Assembly: GCA_030833265.1 (NCBI GenBank)
Contig: JAURHO010000002.1
Span: forward strand, 1 to 37,787
Reading direction: 5' to 3'
DNA length: 37,787 bases
Source of the DNA: Crocinitomicaceae bacterium
Lineage (GTDB): Bacteria; Bacteroidota; Bacteroidia; Flavobacteriales_D; Crocinitomicaceae
Below, one piece after another: positions 1-8,433 of the stretch (positions are counted from its first letter, which is position 1; every line of letters begins with the position of its first letter). The position numbers were made by a program, and so were the translations under genes. The notes under the pieces are model-generated. The model made no database searches, had not been told where the DNA came from, and saw nothing but the letters and a program-made list of their open reading frames with translations.

Positions 1-6
1 TCACTC

Positions 7-38
7 CTAGTTGCGAAAAATGCAACTGGACGTTTTTT
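7..38 (+). terminator. possible rho-independent terminator of an upstream gene
   Basis: An inverted repeat (AGTTGC, 7-nt loop, GCAACT, with extra C-G and T-G pairs outside) is followed a few bases later by six T residues. It lies at the window edge, so the gene it would terminate is not visible. The stem is short and the T-run is offset by about 5 nt, so this is tentative. Confidence 0.35.
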
Positions 39-104
39 AGCTTCGCAATTCAGTTTTCCGCCCCGTATATTTTGTTCTTCCTTTGTCAGACCAAAATGTA
101 TACT

Positions 105-1292
105 ATGAAAACAAAAAAATTACATTCAGCACTTTTATTGGTCGCCATTCTTTTTGGTCTCAACACCACCTATTTGGCGCAAACCAATGCAACTTTAGCG
201 GTTGCTAATCCAAATGTCAATTCTTTAACAATTAAACCAGAAGCTGCAGCGAAAATGATGCGCCTTGAGCTCATTAAGATGAACAAGTACAAGGTTTATG
301 ATGAGTTTGACATGAATGAAATCATCCAAACGAAAGAGGAGTATAAATCAGGTTGTTATGGCCAAAATTGCTTAACAAGACTCGGTGAAGAATTGAAAGT
401 AGACTACGTGATGTCTGGAAGCATTGATGGTCTGGGCAACAAAATTGTCGTGACCGTTAAAATCATCGATGTTAAAAATCAAGCACTTTACAAATCAGCG
501 GTCCGAGAATTTGACAACCAAGAAACAGAAATTCAGCGCATGATCGAGATCGTTCTGTCTGAAATGCACGGCATTACAATAGACAAAGTTACTTTAGATC
601 GCCTGGCCTTTAAAAACGAAATCATCACCTCAAATAATGTGGGTAAAGTAAATAATTCAGGTCCAAGAATTGGTGTGGCTTATCTTACTGGCGATTTAAA
701 TGATTTTGCAACACGTGATGAAAAATACGGGGGTTTGGGTATTCAGCCTTTTGCCTCAATGATTGGTTATCAAATTGAAGGACAGTATGTAGGAACAGAG
801 AATTTCTCAGCACTTGTAGAAGGAATCATCAATGTTTCGGGTCTTGAACAAGGCCAATTTGTTCCTTCTATATCATTGTTAAACGGGTTCCGTTTTGGCA
901 AAGGCAATTGGGAGTTCGCTTTCGGTCCACGCTTTGGTGTGTCAAGTACGTCAATCGGTTATGTAGATGCAAAAGGCGATTTTGGTGTACAAAATGCATA
1001 TTATACGGAACAAGAATGGACTGCTTCAGGTGGGAAAACAAATAAGGATGGTGATTTAATTACGGACCCAGGATTTACTAAAAACTTCGATAAGCGTGGT
1101 GCAAAAACAATGTCAACCTCTTTTTTAATGGCATTTGGAAAAACTTTCCAGGCGGGAGCGCTGAATATTCCGGTCAATATTTTCTATAGCTCTCAAAAAG
1201 GAGGGGGTTATGTAGGTATTAACATGGGTTTCAATGTTCAAAAGAGCAAGCAGCCGATTAACAAAACAACTAGTCCGGGACGTTATTATTAA
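105..1292 (+). CDS. secreted protein with CsgG/LpoB-like N-terminal domain
   Basis: About 395 aa. The ORF track starts at a TTG at 72, but the ATG at 105 gives a clean signal peptide (MKTKK, hydrophobic core, cleavage near TYLA-Q), so I choose it. Residues of about 35-165 look like the CsgG/LpoB/TolB-N type of alpha/beta domain that Bacteroidota put on many exported proteins: a helix, a 'KYKVYDEFDMNEII' strand-helix, then a Cys pair (C84 and C89, GCYGQNC) followed by 'GEELKVDYVMSG' and a beta hairpin. The C-terminal 200 residues alternate polar and aromatic residues and look like outer-membrane beta strands. Probably a cell-envelope protein. A terminator follows at 1356-1392, so it is likely monocistronic. 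The exact role is unknown; the fold call is by pattern only. Confidence 0.6.
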   Translation: MKTKKLHSALLLVAILFGLNTTYLAQTNATLAVANPNVNSLTIKPEAAAKMMRLELIKMNKYKVYDEFDMNEIIQTKEEYKSGCYGQNCLTRLGEELKVDYVMSGSIDGLGNKIVVTVKIIDVKNQALYKSAVREFDNQETEIQRMIEIVLSEMHGITIDKVTLDRLAFKNEIITSNNVGKVNNSGPRIGVAYLTGDLNDFATRDEKYGGLGIQPFASMIGYQIEGQYVGTENFSALVEGIINVSGLEQGQFVPSISLLNGFRFGKGNWEFAFGPRFGVSSTSIGYVDAKGDFGVQNAYYTEQEWTASGGKTNKDGDLITDPGFTKNFDKRGAKTMSTSFLMAFGKTFQAGALNIPVNIFYSSQKGGGYVGINMGFNVQKSKQPINKTTSPGRYY

Positions 1293-1355
1293 ACGTTTGA
1301 AGGATTTATTCTATTTAAAATACGCAATTTAAAACAGATTAATTTGCGACTTTAA

Positions 1356-1392
1356 GCGCCCTGGTTCCATAGTTGGCAGGGCGCTTTTTTTT
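1356..1392 (+). terminator. rho-independent terminator
   Basis: Perfect 8-bp stem GCGCCCTG / CAGGGCGC with a 13-nt loop, followed directly by eight T residues. It sits 64 nt after the stop of the CsgG-like gene and before the cyclase gene, so it separates the two transcripts. Confidence 0.85.
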
Positions 1393-1414
1393 ATGTCGCT
1401 GTCTCTGCTTAAAT

Positions 1415-1443
1415 TTGCTTGTTAATCCTGAAGTTGTATCTTC
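1415..1443 (+). promoter_or_regulatory. candidate promoter for the cyclase-HD gene
   Basis: TTG, 19 nt, TATCTTC resembles the Bacteroidetes consensus TTG-N17-23-TAnnTTTG with a partial -7 box. It lies just after the terminator at 1356-1392 and 24 nt before the ATG. Weak match. Confidence 0.3.
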
Positions 1444-1467
1444 AGTGGAACATTTAAAAAACACCTC

Positions 1468-3045
1468 ATGAGCGCCTTGCTCTTTTTATTTATTTTCAAA
1501 TCTTGGTGGCTTTCTGGGCTTTTTGTTTTTGCGCTCCTTATTTTAATCTTGGTTTTTATTCGTAGACGTATTGAATCGAACCGCAGAAATCAAGTAAGGC
1601 TAGAGGTTAAAATTGCAGAACGCACCAAAGAAATCAGGCTCCAAAAGACCAAAATTGAAGAACAAAAAAGATTGCTCGAAGAAGAGAAAAACAAAGTCCT
1701 CGAGCAGCAGGCCTTACTGCAAGTTGAAAAGGACAAAACCGAACAATGGTTGCTGAACACACTGCCTTCGCAGGTTGTGATTGAATTAAAGCGCAATGGC
1801 AAGGTCAAAGCACAGGCCTTCAAGCAAGTTTCAATTATGTTCACTGATGTGGTGGGCTTTACACGAATTTCAGAGTCTATGGCTCCAAGCCGTATTGTCT
1901 CGAAATTGGACGTCCTCTTCCAAAAGTTCGATGAAATCATTCAGGCCAATAACCTCGAAAAAATCAAAACCATCGGGGATGCCTATATGTGTGCAGGTGG
2001 AGTGCCAGTTGAGAACTCTACCAATCCGATTGATGCTTGTTGCGCCGCTTTGCAAATTCAAGCTTTCATGGACAAGCTCAAATACGAGGCCATTGCCGAT
2101 CACGAAGATTATTGGGAAATCCGCCTTGGTATCAATACCGGACCTGTCATTGCTGGAATCATTGGAAATATTCGTTTGGCATATGATGTTTGGGGTTCTT
2201 CCGTGAATTTGGCACAACGCATGGAAATGCTTGGTGAACCTGGTAAAGTCACCATTACAGGTAATACTTTTCAGCACATCGAGCCCTATTTTGAATGTGA
2301 TTACAAAGGAAAAGCGCTGACCAAATCTCGCACGAAAGTTGACATGTACGTCGTGCAGCGCATCAAACCAGAACTTTCGGTCAATGGGGAGGGCTTGATT
2401 CCAAATTCTCGCTTTGAAGAAATCAAAAAGCTACATCATTACAGTTCTATAAAATATTATAAGGCTGAGCACCACGTGATGAACATTTTGGAAAAAAACT
2501 TGCCTGATGGGCTGCATTATCATTCAATTAAGCACACCAAAGATGTCGTCAAGTCCGTTGAACGCATTGCGTTGCTAGAAGGTGTCACCGATGAGGGGCT
2601 TTTCCTTTTGAAAACTGCGGCTATTTTCCACGATGCTGGTTTTATTGAAAAATACGATCACAACGAAACAATTGGTGCAAGAATGGCGCAAGAAATATTG
2701 CCGAAATATGGTTACACTGATCAACACGTCAAAACAATCGTTGAGCTCATTCATGCCACTGAAATTCCACACAAGCCGATTAATAAATTACAAGAAATCA
2801 TTTGTGATGCCGACCTCGATTACTTGGGTCGCGATGACTTCGAAATGATTTCAGATAATTTAAGGAAAGAGCTTACTGAAATGGGAAAAATCAGTGCTAG
2901 AAAAGAGTGGGACGAAATTCAAGTGAAGTTCTTGAATCAACACCAATATTTTACGCAAACTGCGCTACAATCTAGGCAAAAGAAAAAAGCCGAGAACCTC
3001 CAAACCGTGGTCGATCGCTTGGCTGCCGACGCCTATCAGGATTAA
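1468..3045 (+). CDS. membrane adenylate cyclase (class III) fused to HD phosphohydrolase domain
   Basis: 525 aa. Order: a transmembrane segment (about 13-32), a charged coiled coil (about 35-95, 'ERTKEI' start), a class III nucleotide cyclase domain (about 115-300) and an HD domain (about 335-510). The cyclase keeps both metal aspartates (D127 in FTDVVGFT, D171 in KTIGDAYM), the adenine-selecting pair K167 and D240 (YDVWG), and the transition-state N247 and R251, so ATP is the expected substrate. The HD domain keeps an H (around 350-354), H388-D389 (IFHDAGF), a later H (IHATE) and D (CDADLDY), so it should bind metal and hydrolyse a phosphoester or phosphoanhydride. The segment before the cyclase resembles the membrane exit of Bacteroidetes Y_Y_Y/7TMR sensors, but no periplasmic sensor domain is present. 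Transcribed alone; it converges on the DUF2490 gene. cAMP synthesis is well supported; the HD substrate is not known. Confidence 0.9.
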   Translation: MSALLFLFIFKSWWLSGLFVFALLILILVFIRRRIESNRRNQVRLEVKIAERTKEIRLQKTKIEEQKRLLEEEKNKVLEQQALLQVEKDKTEQWLLNTLPSQVVIELKRNGKVKAQAFKQVSIMFTDVVGFTRISESMAPSRIVSKLDVLFQKFDEIIQANNLEKIKTIGDAYMCAGGVPVENSTNPIDACCAALQIQAFMDKLKYEAIADHEDYWEIRLGINTGPVIAGIIGNIRLAYDVWGSSVNLAQRMEMLGEPGKVTITGNTFQHIEPYFECDYKGKALTKSRTKVDMYVVQRIKPELSVNGEGLIPNSRFEEIKKLHHYSSIKYYKAEHHVMNILEKNLPDGLHYHSIKHTKDVVKSVERIALLEGVTDEGLFLLKTAAIFHDAGFIEKYDHNETIGARMAQEILPKYGYTDQHVKTIVELIHATEIPHKPINKLQEIICDADLDYLGRDDFEMISDNLRKELTEMGKISARKEWDEIQVKFLNQHQYFTQTALQSRQKKKAENLQTVVDRLAADAYQD

Positions 3046-3058
3046 TCTCTTTTGCGGC

Positions 3059-3769
3059 CTATAAAAAATGCGGAGTCCTTTGTCTTCCCTTATCTTTTTT
3101 GCCCTTTGCCTCAAGTGCATGGCTGTAAGAAAGATTCAGAATGGCTTTGTTTATGGCACCAGGGCTATAAAACCTTTGGTCATAGAGGTAAGCAATTTCA
3201 AGCTCTCCGGCTTTGTTTAATGCTATTGCAAGCCCAACGTTCCAACGTATTCTGTTCATATGATAACCGCGTTGTCCGGTCAATGGGGTGTAAAACAATT
3301 CCATGCCCGCTTGAGGCGTAATTTTTGAATTTTCAAGATTTACAGCAATGCTTGGCTTAAAGCGAAATGCATTATTGAATTCTGAACCGTAATCGGTAAC
3401 AGATTTATTTGCGGAAAATTGATAGCGCATTCTGAAGCCAAATTCAAGGCGATTGACTTGATGAATCAATTGAACGTTGGCATTCAAACGATGTTGTAAG
3501 CCATAGTTGCCAAAATCATCCTTGGAACCAATGAGACGGTAGTCAAGCGATGGACGAATGTACTTATTGAGCTTGTATTTATAAGAAACCTGAGGGAAAA
3601 TGGTTTGTAGCCCCGCAACATCAAAGCGCGTGGTAAGGTCAAGACCTACGCTTTGTTTTTTGTCAATTTTATAGCTTAGACCAAGTTCGTTCCAACTTTG
3701 AAAAACAGTACTGTTTTGTGCCAAAGTGAAAAAAGGCAAGAGCCCAACAAGAAGCAAATAACGCATCAT
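3059..3769 (-). CDS. DUF2490 family outer-membrane beta-barrel protein
   Basis: 236 aa with a short signal peptide (cleavage near TLA-Q, residue 17). The mature part is almost entirely amphipathic beta strands, with the 'QSWNELGLSYKI', 'QVSYKYKLNKYIRPSLDYR' and 'HRLNANVQL' pattern that I recognise as DUF2490. Family members are predicted outer-membrane barrels of unknown function. The start overlaps the stop of the upstream lipoprotein gene (TAATG), so the two are translated together. Two adjacent Met codons open the ORF; either could be used. No terminator is seen in the 13-nt gap to the converging cyclase gene. Confidence 0.75.
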   Translation of the reverse strand: MMRYLLLVGLLPFFTLAQNSTVFQSWNELGLSYKIDKKQSVGLDLTTRFDVAGLQTIFPQVSYKYKLNKYIRPSLDYRLIGSKDDFGNYGLQHRLNANVQLIHQVNRLEFGFRMRYQFSANKSVTDYGSEFNNAFRFKPSIAVNLENSKITPQAGMELFYTPLTGQRGYHMNRIRWNVGLAIALNKAGELEIAYLYDQRFYSPGAINKAILNLSYSHALEAKGKKDKGRQRTPHFL

Positions 3770-4200
3770 TAACGAGTCACTATGATTTCACCCAAATCGT
3801 TCACCTCGTTTTTGCCCAACTCAATCGTGAACTTTACTGGAACCTTGGTATAGTAGTCGTCATCGTTATTGGTAAGGTTATTTCCCGGGTTGAAAATCTC
3901 GTTGTAGGCAAATACAGTGTAAGTTCCTGGAAATAAGTTATTGATGCTAAAAGTACCGTCGTAATTACATTCGATTTTATCGTCAAAGATGCTGTCTTGG
4001 GTCCCGTAAACAATGTAAATATCTTCTGTTGCACCGGGGTAACTTACGGTTTGGGATAAAACACCGTTGACATAAAGTTTCTCGTTGACAGTTAGTTTAC
4101 CAGTTATCTTGCTTCGCCCTCCTTGACCTTCATATTTTTTACAGGCACTTAAGACGAAAACAGCTGAAAGCAGTAAACTAAAAAATCGAAATTTTTTCAT
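3769..4200 (-). CDS. lipoprotein with a carboxypeptidase-regulatory-like beta domain
   Basis: 143 aa. The lipobox is LSAC with the lipidated Cys at residue 20 followed by KK, so it is a lipoprotein; without an Asp at +2, an outer-membrane location is possible. The mature part contains 'YNGTFSINNLFPGTYTVFAYNE'-like sequence typical of CarboxypepD_reg/Cna-B beta sandwiches, which often occur in Bacteroidota surface lipoproteins (motif read by eye). The stop overlaps the start of the DUF2490 barrel gene, suggesting a lipoprotein-barrel pair. A -7-like box (TAACATTG) lies 17 nt upstream. Function unknown. Confidence 0.7.
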   Translation of the reverse strand: MKKFRFFSLLLSAVFVLSACKKYEGQGGRSKITGKLTVNEKLYVNGVLSQTVSYPGATEDIYIVYGTQDSIFDDKIECNYDGTFSINNLFPGTYTVFAYNEIFNPGNNLTNNDDDYYTKVPVKFTIELGKNEVNDLGEIIVTR

Positions 4201-4217
4201 TTGAATTATTTTTTTGA

Positions 4218-4225
4218 CAATGTTA
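4218..4225 (-). promoter_or_regulatory. candidate -7 box for the lipoprotein-DUF2490 pair
   Basis: TAACATTG on the minus strand matches TAnnTTTG at all but one position and ends 17 nt before the ATG. No clear TTG -33 element is at the usual distance (a TTC is 22 nt upstream). Confidence 0.3.
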
Positions 4226-4315
4226 AGAAAAAAACAACTTTTCGAGTGAACTTACGTCTGCTAGTTTGGATAAAAATTGATTATTCAGTAATATTACCAA
4301 GCTAAACTCGCCTTA

Positions 4316-7300
4316 ATGAAACACTTACTACGCTCCATACTTTCCTCCTTGATTTTATGCAGTGCTATACCAGCATTTGGACAAGTAGTGATCAATGAAT
4401 ATTCTTGTTCAAATGTGACAGGAATTGTTGATGCCTATGGGGAACGCGAAGACTGGATCGAGCTCTATAACACAACGGCTGCTTCAGTAGATTTAACGGG
4501 TTGGTTTTTATCTGATAAAGCGACAAACCTAACCAAATGGCAAATCCCGAGTGGAGCCATCAATGCCAACGGTTTCAAAATGGTATTTTGCTCTAAAAGA
4601 AACACGGTAAACGGCACACAGTATCACCCAAACTTTAATTTATCTCAAACCGACGGCGATTGGATCATACTTTCAAATCCTTCTGCCGTGGTCGTGGATT
4701 CGTTTAAAATTGTTCACTTGACCAAAGCCAATCATTCTGTTGGGCGTTCAACGAACGGTGCTATCGATTTTAAATTGTTTACCACACCAACACCAAATGC
4801 CAATAATGCAGGCGGGGTTAACTTTTATCCACCCAAACCTGTTTTTAGTTTAGCACCAGGTTTTTATGCAAGTGCCCAGAGTGTCAGTATCACCTGTGCC
4901 GATCCAACGGCTACAATCCGCTACACCCTTGATGGCTCAGACCCAACCGCCACATCAACGGCCTATGCTGGTCCAATAAATATTCCGAGTACCAAAGTGC
5001 TTCGCGCGGCAGCTTTTGGCACTACTTTATCTTCTTTTACCGAGACCAACACATACTTCATTAATGTCAATCATTCCATTCCTGTCGTTTCTGTATGTTC
5101 TCAAGGCGTGTATAGTTTGGTTGCTAACGGAAGTCAGAATCCGCCTGAACGCATCGGAGCTTTTGAACTTTTTGAACAGGATGGCACTTTTATAGACGAA
5201 AGCGAAGGAGATTTCAACAAACACGGCAATGACTCTTGGGCTTATCAGCAAAGAGGTTTTGATTATGTATGCCGCGATCAATATGGTCAAAATGGCGATA
5301 TCGATCATCAAATTTTCCCGGAAAGGACACGCGATGGTTACCAACGCTTGATTTTAAAACCAGCCGCAAACGATAACTATCCATTTTCTAGCGGTGGCGC
5401 CCATATTCGCGATGCTTATGTGCATACGCTTTCAGACCGTGCTGACCTCAAACTAGATGAACGTACTTGGCGCCCATGTGTCTTGTATTTGAACGGAAGT
5501 TATTGGGGGGTTTACGAAATCCGTGAAAAGGCCGATGACCACGACTTCACAGATTATTATTATGATCAGGATAAGTTCAATTTACATTACTTAAAAACTT
5601 GGGGAGGAACTTGGCAAGAGTATGGCTCTCCGAATGCCCTACCAGCTTGGAATAACCTCAAGAATTATGTTGCTGCCAACAATATGGGAAATCCTGCAAA
5701 CTTTGCGTATGTAGATAGCTTGTTCAGCTGGAAGTCTCTTGTTGATTATTTTGTTTTAAACTCTGTTACTGTAACCACTGACTGGCTAAATTGGAACACC
5801 TCATGGTGGAGAGGCCTAGACACAACAGGAGACCACAAAAAATGGGGCTATGTACTCTGGGATCTCGATGCGACCTTCGGCCATTACATCAATTACACAG
5901 GCGTACCAAGCACCTTACCGAATGCAGATCCATGTAATGTAGAAAACCTACCAAATCCAGGAGGTCAGGGGCATACCGAGATTTTACAAAAGCTCATCAA
6001 TGAAAATCCAATAGTCGAACAATATTATATCGCTCGTTATATTGACCTTTTGAACACGAAGTTGTCGTGTTCGTTCATGATTCCTCTCCTTGATTCCATG
6101 TTGGCCGAAATTGAACCTGAAATGCCGGGTCAAATTGCAAAATGGGGCGGTTCCATGACCACTTGGCAAAACAACGTGTTGGCCCTCAAAAATTATATCA
6201 ATACCAGATGCGTTGCACTTACGCAAGGCCTCATCGATTGTTATCAATTGAGCGGCCCATTCGCAGTAACCTATGACGTCAGCCCAGCCGGAGCCGGCAC
6301 AATTCAAGTAAACTCTGTCAATCCACCGAGCTATCCTTGGGCCTCAAGCTACTTTGGAGGCATTCAAACTTTATTGGTCCCAACGCCAGCGCCTGGTTAT
6401 ATGTTTAGCCACTGGACCGTCACAACGGGGCCATTAGCGCTTCCTGCAACCACTGCCAATAATGCCATTACCATAAACGGTCCTGAAACTATTGTTGCTG
6501 TATTTATTCCAGACAACCCAGACCTAGATGGCGACGGATGTTTAAACGTCGATGAAATTCAAGTTGGCACAGATCCAAATAATCCGGATACCGATGGCGA
6601 TGGCGAAAATGACTGTGCAGAAATTGGTAATGTTACTGCACCTACTGATACCGACGGCGACGGCATCATTGACGCCCTTGAATCATCTATTATTGATACC
6701 GACGGCGATGGCGTAATGGACGAACTCGATCCAAATAACACAGATCCATGTATTCCGAACCCGAATGCTGGCCCTTGTGACCAAGATGGCGATGGACTTA
6801 CTAACACGCAAGAAGGATTAGCAGGAACGAGTCCGACGAATCCAGATACGGATGCTGATGGAATCAACGACGGGACAGAGGTAACAAATGGATCAAATCC
6901 ACTGAATCCTTGTGATCCAGATGACACTTTGCCTGGTTGTCAGATAGACACTGATTTTGATGGCCTCACGGACGCCCAAGAAGGCGTCTTGGGCACCAAC
7001 CCAACCAATCCAGACACAGATGGCGATGGCATCAATGATGGTGCTGAGGTTGCCAATGGCAGTAATCCGCTAGATCCATGCGATCCAGACGGCAGCAGCC
7101 CTGAATGTGCAACCGGCATTTATTTCCCGACTGCATTCTCTCCAAACGGAGTGGGGAATAACCTGAACGAATTTTATCAGGTAATAGCTGGTAAGGATAT
7201 CAAAGAACTCCAATTCAAGGTATTTGACCGCTGGGGAAATCTACTTTATGAATCGGGCAACAAACAATTCAAATGGGATGGCTCCTACAAAGGCAAACCT

Positions 7301-7393
7301 TGCAATAGCGGTGTGTATGCTTATATCTGTGACGTCACCTACGATACTGGTGCCACTAAAAAATTCACGGGTAACATTACCTTGATCAGATAA
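4316..7393 (+). CDS. secreted CotH-kinase-family protein with lamin-tail, TSP3 repeats and type B T9SS tail
   Basis: 1025 aa. Signal peptide to about 22 (AFG-Q). Then: lamin-tail-like domain (about 23-165, 'INEYSCSN...DWIELYN'); chitobiase/hexosaminidase C-terminal-like segment (about 175-245, '[11 protein letters not shown]'); CotH-like kinase region (about 250-630) with '[15 protein letters not shown]' near 344, '[12 protein letters not shown]' and '[13 protein letters not shown]' near 510, which resembles the metal-binding DxD motif of CotH; an InlB-B-like repeat (about 645-735); calcium-binding TSP3 repeats (about 736-930, DTDGDG units); and a CHU_C tail (about 934-1025, '[12 protein letters not shown]' ... 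'[12 protein letters not shown]'), which directs export by the T9SS. CotH of Bacillus phosphorylates spore-coat proteins; a surface-protein kinase role here is inferred. The PorP/SprF gene starts 2 nt after the stop. Confidence 0.88.
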   Translation: MKHLLRSILSSLILCSAIPAFGQVVINEYSCSNVTGIVDAYGEREDWIELYNTTAASVDLTGWFLSDKATNLTKWQIPSGAINANGFKMVFCSKRNTVNGTQYHPNFNLSQTDGDWIILSNPSAVVVDSFKIVHLTKANHSVGRSTNGAIDFKLFTTPTPNANNAGGVNFYPPKPVFSLAPGFYASAQSVSITCADPTATIRYTLDGSDPTATSTAYAGPINIPSTKVLRAAAFGTTLSSFTETNTYFINVNHSIPVVSVCSQGVYSLVANGSQNPPERIGAFELFEQDGTFIDESEGDFNKHGNDSWAYQQRGFDYVCRDQYGQNGDIDHQIFPERTRDGYQRLILKPAANDNYPFSSGGAHIRDAYVHTLSDRADLKLDERTWRPCVLYLNGSYWGVYEIREKADDHDFTDYYYDQDKFNLHYLKTWGGTWQEYGSPNALPAWNNLKNYVAANNMGNPANFAYVDSLFSWKSLVDYFVLNSVTVTTDWLNWNTSWWRGLDTTGDHKKWGYVLWDLDATFGHYINYTGVPSTLPNADPCNVENLPNPGGQGHTEILQKLINENPIVEQYYIARYIDLLNTKLSCSFMIPLLDSMLAEIEPEMPGQIAKWGGSMTTWQNNVLALKNYINTRCVALTQGLIDCYQLSGPFAVTYDVSPAGAGTIQVNSVNPPSYPWASSYFGGIQTLLVPTPAPGYMFSHWTVTTGPLALPATTANNAITINGPETIVAVFIPDNPDLDGDGCLNVDEIQVGTDPNNPDTDGDGENDCAEIGNVTAPTDTDGDGIIDALESSIIDTDGDGVMDELDPNNTDPCIPNPNAGPCDQDGDGLTNTQEGLAGTSPTNPDTDADGINDGTEVTNGSNPLNPCDPDDTLPGCQIDTDFDGLTDAQEGVLGTNPTNPDTDGDGINDGAEVANGSNPLDPCDPDGSSPECATGIYFPTAFSPNGVGNNLNEFYQVIAGKDIKELQFKVFDRWGNLLYESGNKQFKWDGSYKGKPCNSGVYAYICDVTYDTGATKKFTGNITLIR
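6779..7108 (+). repeat. tandem 162-nt TSP3 repeat pair
   Basis: Two 54-residue units (6779-6940 and 6947-7108), each starting at an Asp-rich DxDxDGL loop and ending at a Cys, with two codons between. By direct comparison 39 of 54 residues are identical. The TSP3-like Asp loops (NPDTDxDGINDG) are expected to bind calcium and form a rigid rod before the T9SS tail. Codons have diverged, so this is an old duplication. Confidence 0.8.
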
Positions 7394-7395
7394 TT

Positions 7396-8433
7396 ATGCG
7401 CCCAGAAAATAGAATATTCTTGTTTTGTGCGCTACTCGTACTTTTTTCAAGTGCAAATGCCCAAGATTTTCACCTCACACAAATAGAGCGCAGCGCGCCA
7501 TACCTGAATCCAGCATTTGTTGGTGCCTACAAAGGTTATGAGCGCATTAGTTTACTCAATCGCAACCAATGGATCGGTACGGGCACTCAGTTCTTGACTA
7601 GTTACGGAATGGCCGAATTTACGCCAGGCCGCAACTTATCTAAAGAGCGCGCATATGTCAGTATTGCACCAACCTTTAGCAATGACGTCGGTGGTGACTC
7701 TCGCATGACGCAACGCTCTTTCGGATTAACCGTAAGCGGGCACTTGCCATTGGCTAAGGGACACTGGCTTGACGCAGGATTACAAACGGCTATTCAACAA
7801 CGCAGTGCAGATTTTAGCAAGCTACTCTATTATTCTCAATGGAATGGCTTGAGTCTGGATCCTTCGGTTTTTTCTGGCGAAGAAAATGATTTTGTCAGCT
7901 TTTCTTTCGTCGATGCGGGCTTAGGTTTGGCTTACCGATATGAACCAAATTCAAGAGGTGAGTTGAAGGAAGGTCAGTGGGCACTTACCACAGGGCTTTC
8001 CATGCAGCATGTCAATAAACCTGTATTGCAATACAATTCTTTGTCGGCAGATCGACTTTACCAAAAACTGGTGTCTTATGCGCAGTTTAGTTTAGGCCTG
8101 AATGGTGTTTCCGCCTTGAAATTCAGTTTGGCTTATACCCGACAAGGTAGCCATCAAGAGGCAATTTTTGGCGCACTTTACCGACTCCAAATGCGTGGCG
8201 CATCTCAAATTACAAATGAAGTAAGCAATCGTTTTTTAACTGCTGGTCTATATTTCAGATCGACTGCTGCGCTATCGCCGTACGTCGCTATTGACTTTGG
8301 CGCCCTCGATCTTGGGCTGTCTTATGATGCCGATTTAGGGCGTTTGGCATCGGCATACAGAAATTCTGTTGAAGTGAACCTTAGTTATACTTTCAACAAG
8401 AAGTCTATGTTTAAAGGTAACCGTTTGTTTTAA
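7396..8433 (+). CDS. PorP/SprF family type IX secretion membrane protein
   Basis: 345 aa, signal peptide 1-22 (SANA-Q). The start of the mature protein has the family hallmark: 'APYLNPAFVGAYKGYERISLLNRNQW', ahead of a long series of outer-membrane beta strands ending in 'VEVNLSYTFNKK'. Family members PorP and SprF are outer-membrane proteins; SprF is needed to export its neighbour SprB, and type B (CHU_C) cargo often has a PorP/SprF gene next door. It begins 2 nt after the CotH-like gene, so the two are one operon and this is probably that protein's dedicated partner. Its 3' end overlaps the converging GH3 gene by 23 nt. Confidence 0.88.
   Translation: MRPENRIFLFCALLVLFSSANAQDFHLTQIERSAPYLNPAFVGAYKGYERISLLNRNQWIGTGTQFLTSYGMAEFTPGRNLSKERAYVSIAPTFSNDVGGDSRMTQRSFGLTVSGHLPLAKGHWLDAGLQTAIQQRSADFSKLLYYSQWNGLSLDPSVFSGEENDFVSFSFVDAGLGLAYRYEPNSRGELKEGQWALTTGLSMQHVNKPVLQYNSLSADRLYQKLVSYAQFSLGLNGVSALKFSLAYTRQGSHQEAIFGALYRLQMRGASQITNEVSNRFLTAGLYFRSTAALSPYVAIDFGALDLGLSYDADLGRLASAYRNSVEVNLSYTFNKKSMFKGNRLF

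Noticed and set aside
72-104. TTG start of the first gene given by the track
   Set aside because: It adds a segment with no protein features ahead of a clear signal peptide starting at ATG 105.
3052-3321. 89-aa plus-strand ORF
   Set aside because: It is the antisense shadow of the DUF2490 gene; composition is that of a reverse complement.
4266-4296. Possible promoter of the CotH-like gene (TTG, 20 nt, TAATATTA)
   Set aside because: Spacing is good, but the -7 box misses two of six consensus bases, so I did not list it.
6559-6927. 122-aa minus-strand ORF, Ser/Pro-rich
   Set aside because: It reads the TSP3 repeat backwards; the repeated SPSPSVS pattern comes from GATGGCGATGG-type codons on the other strand.
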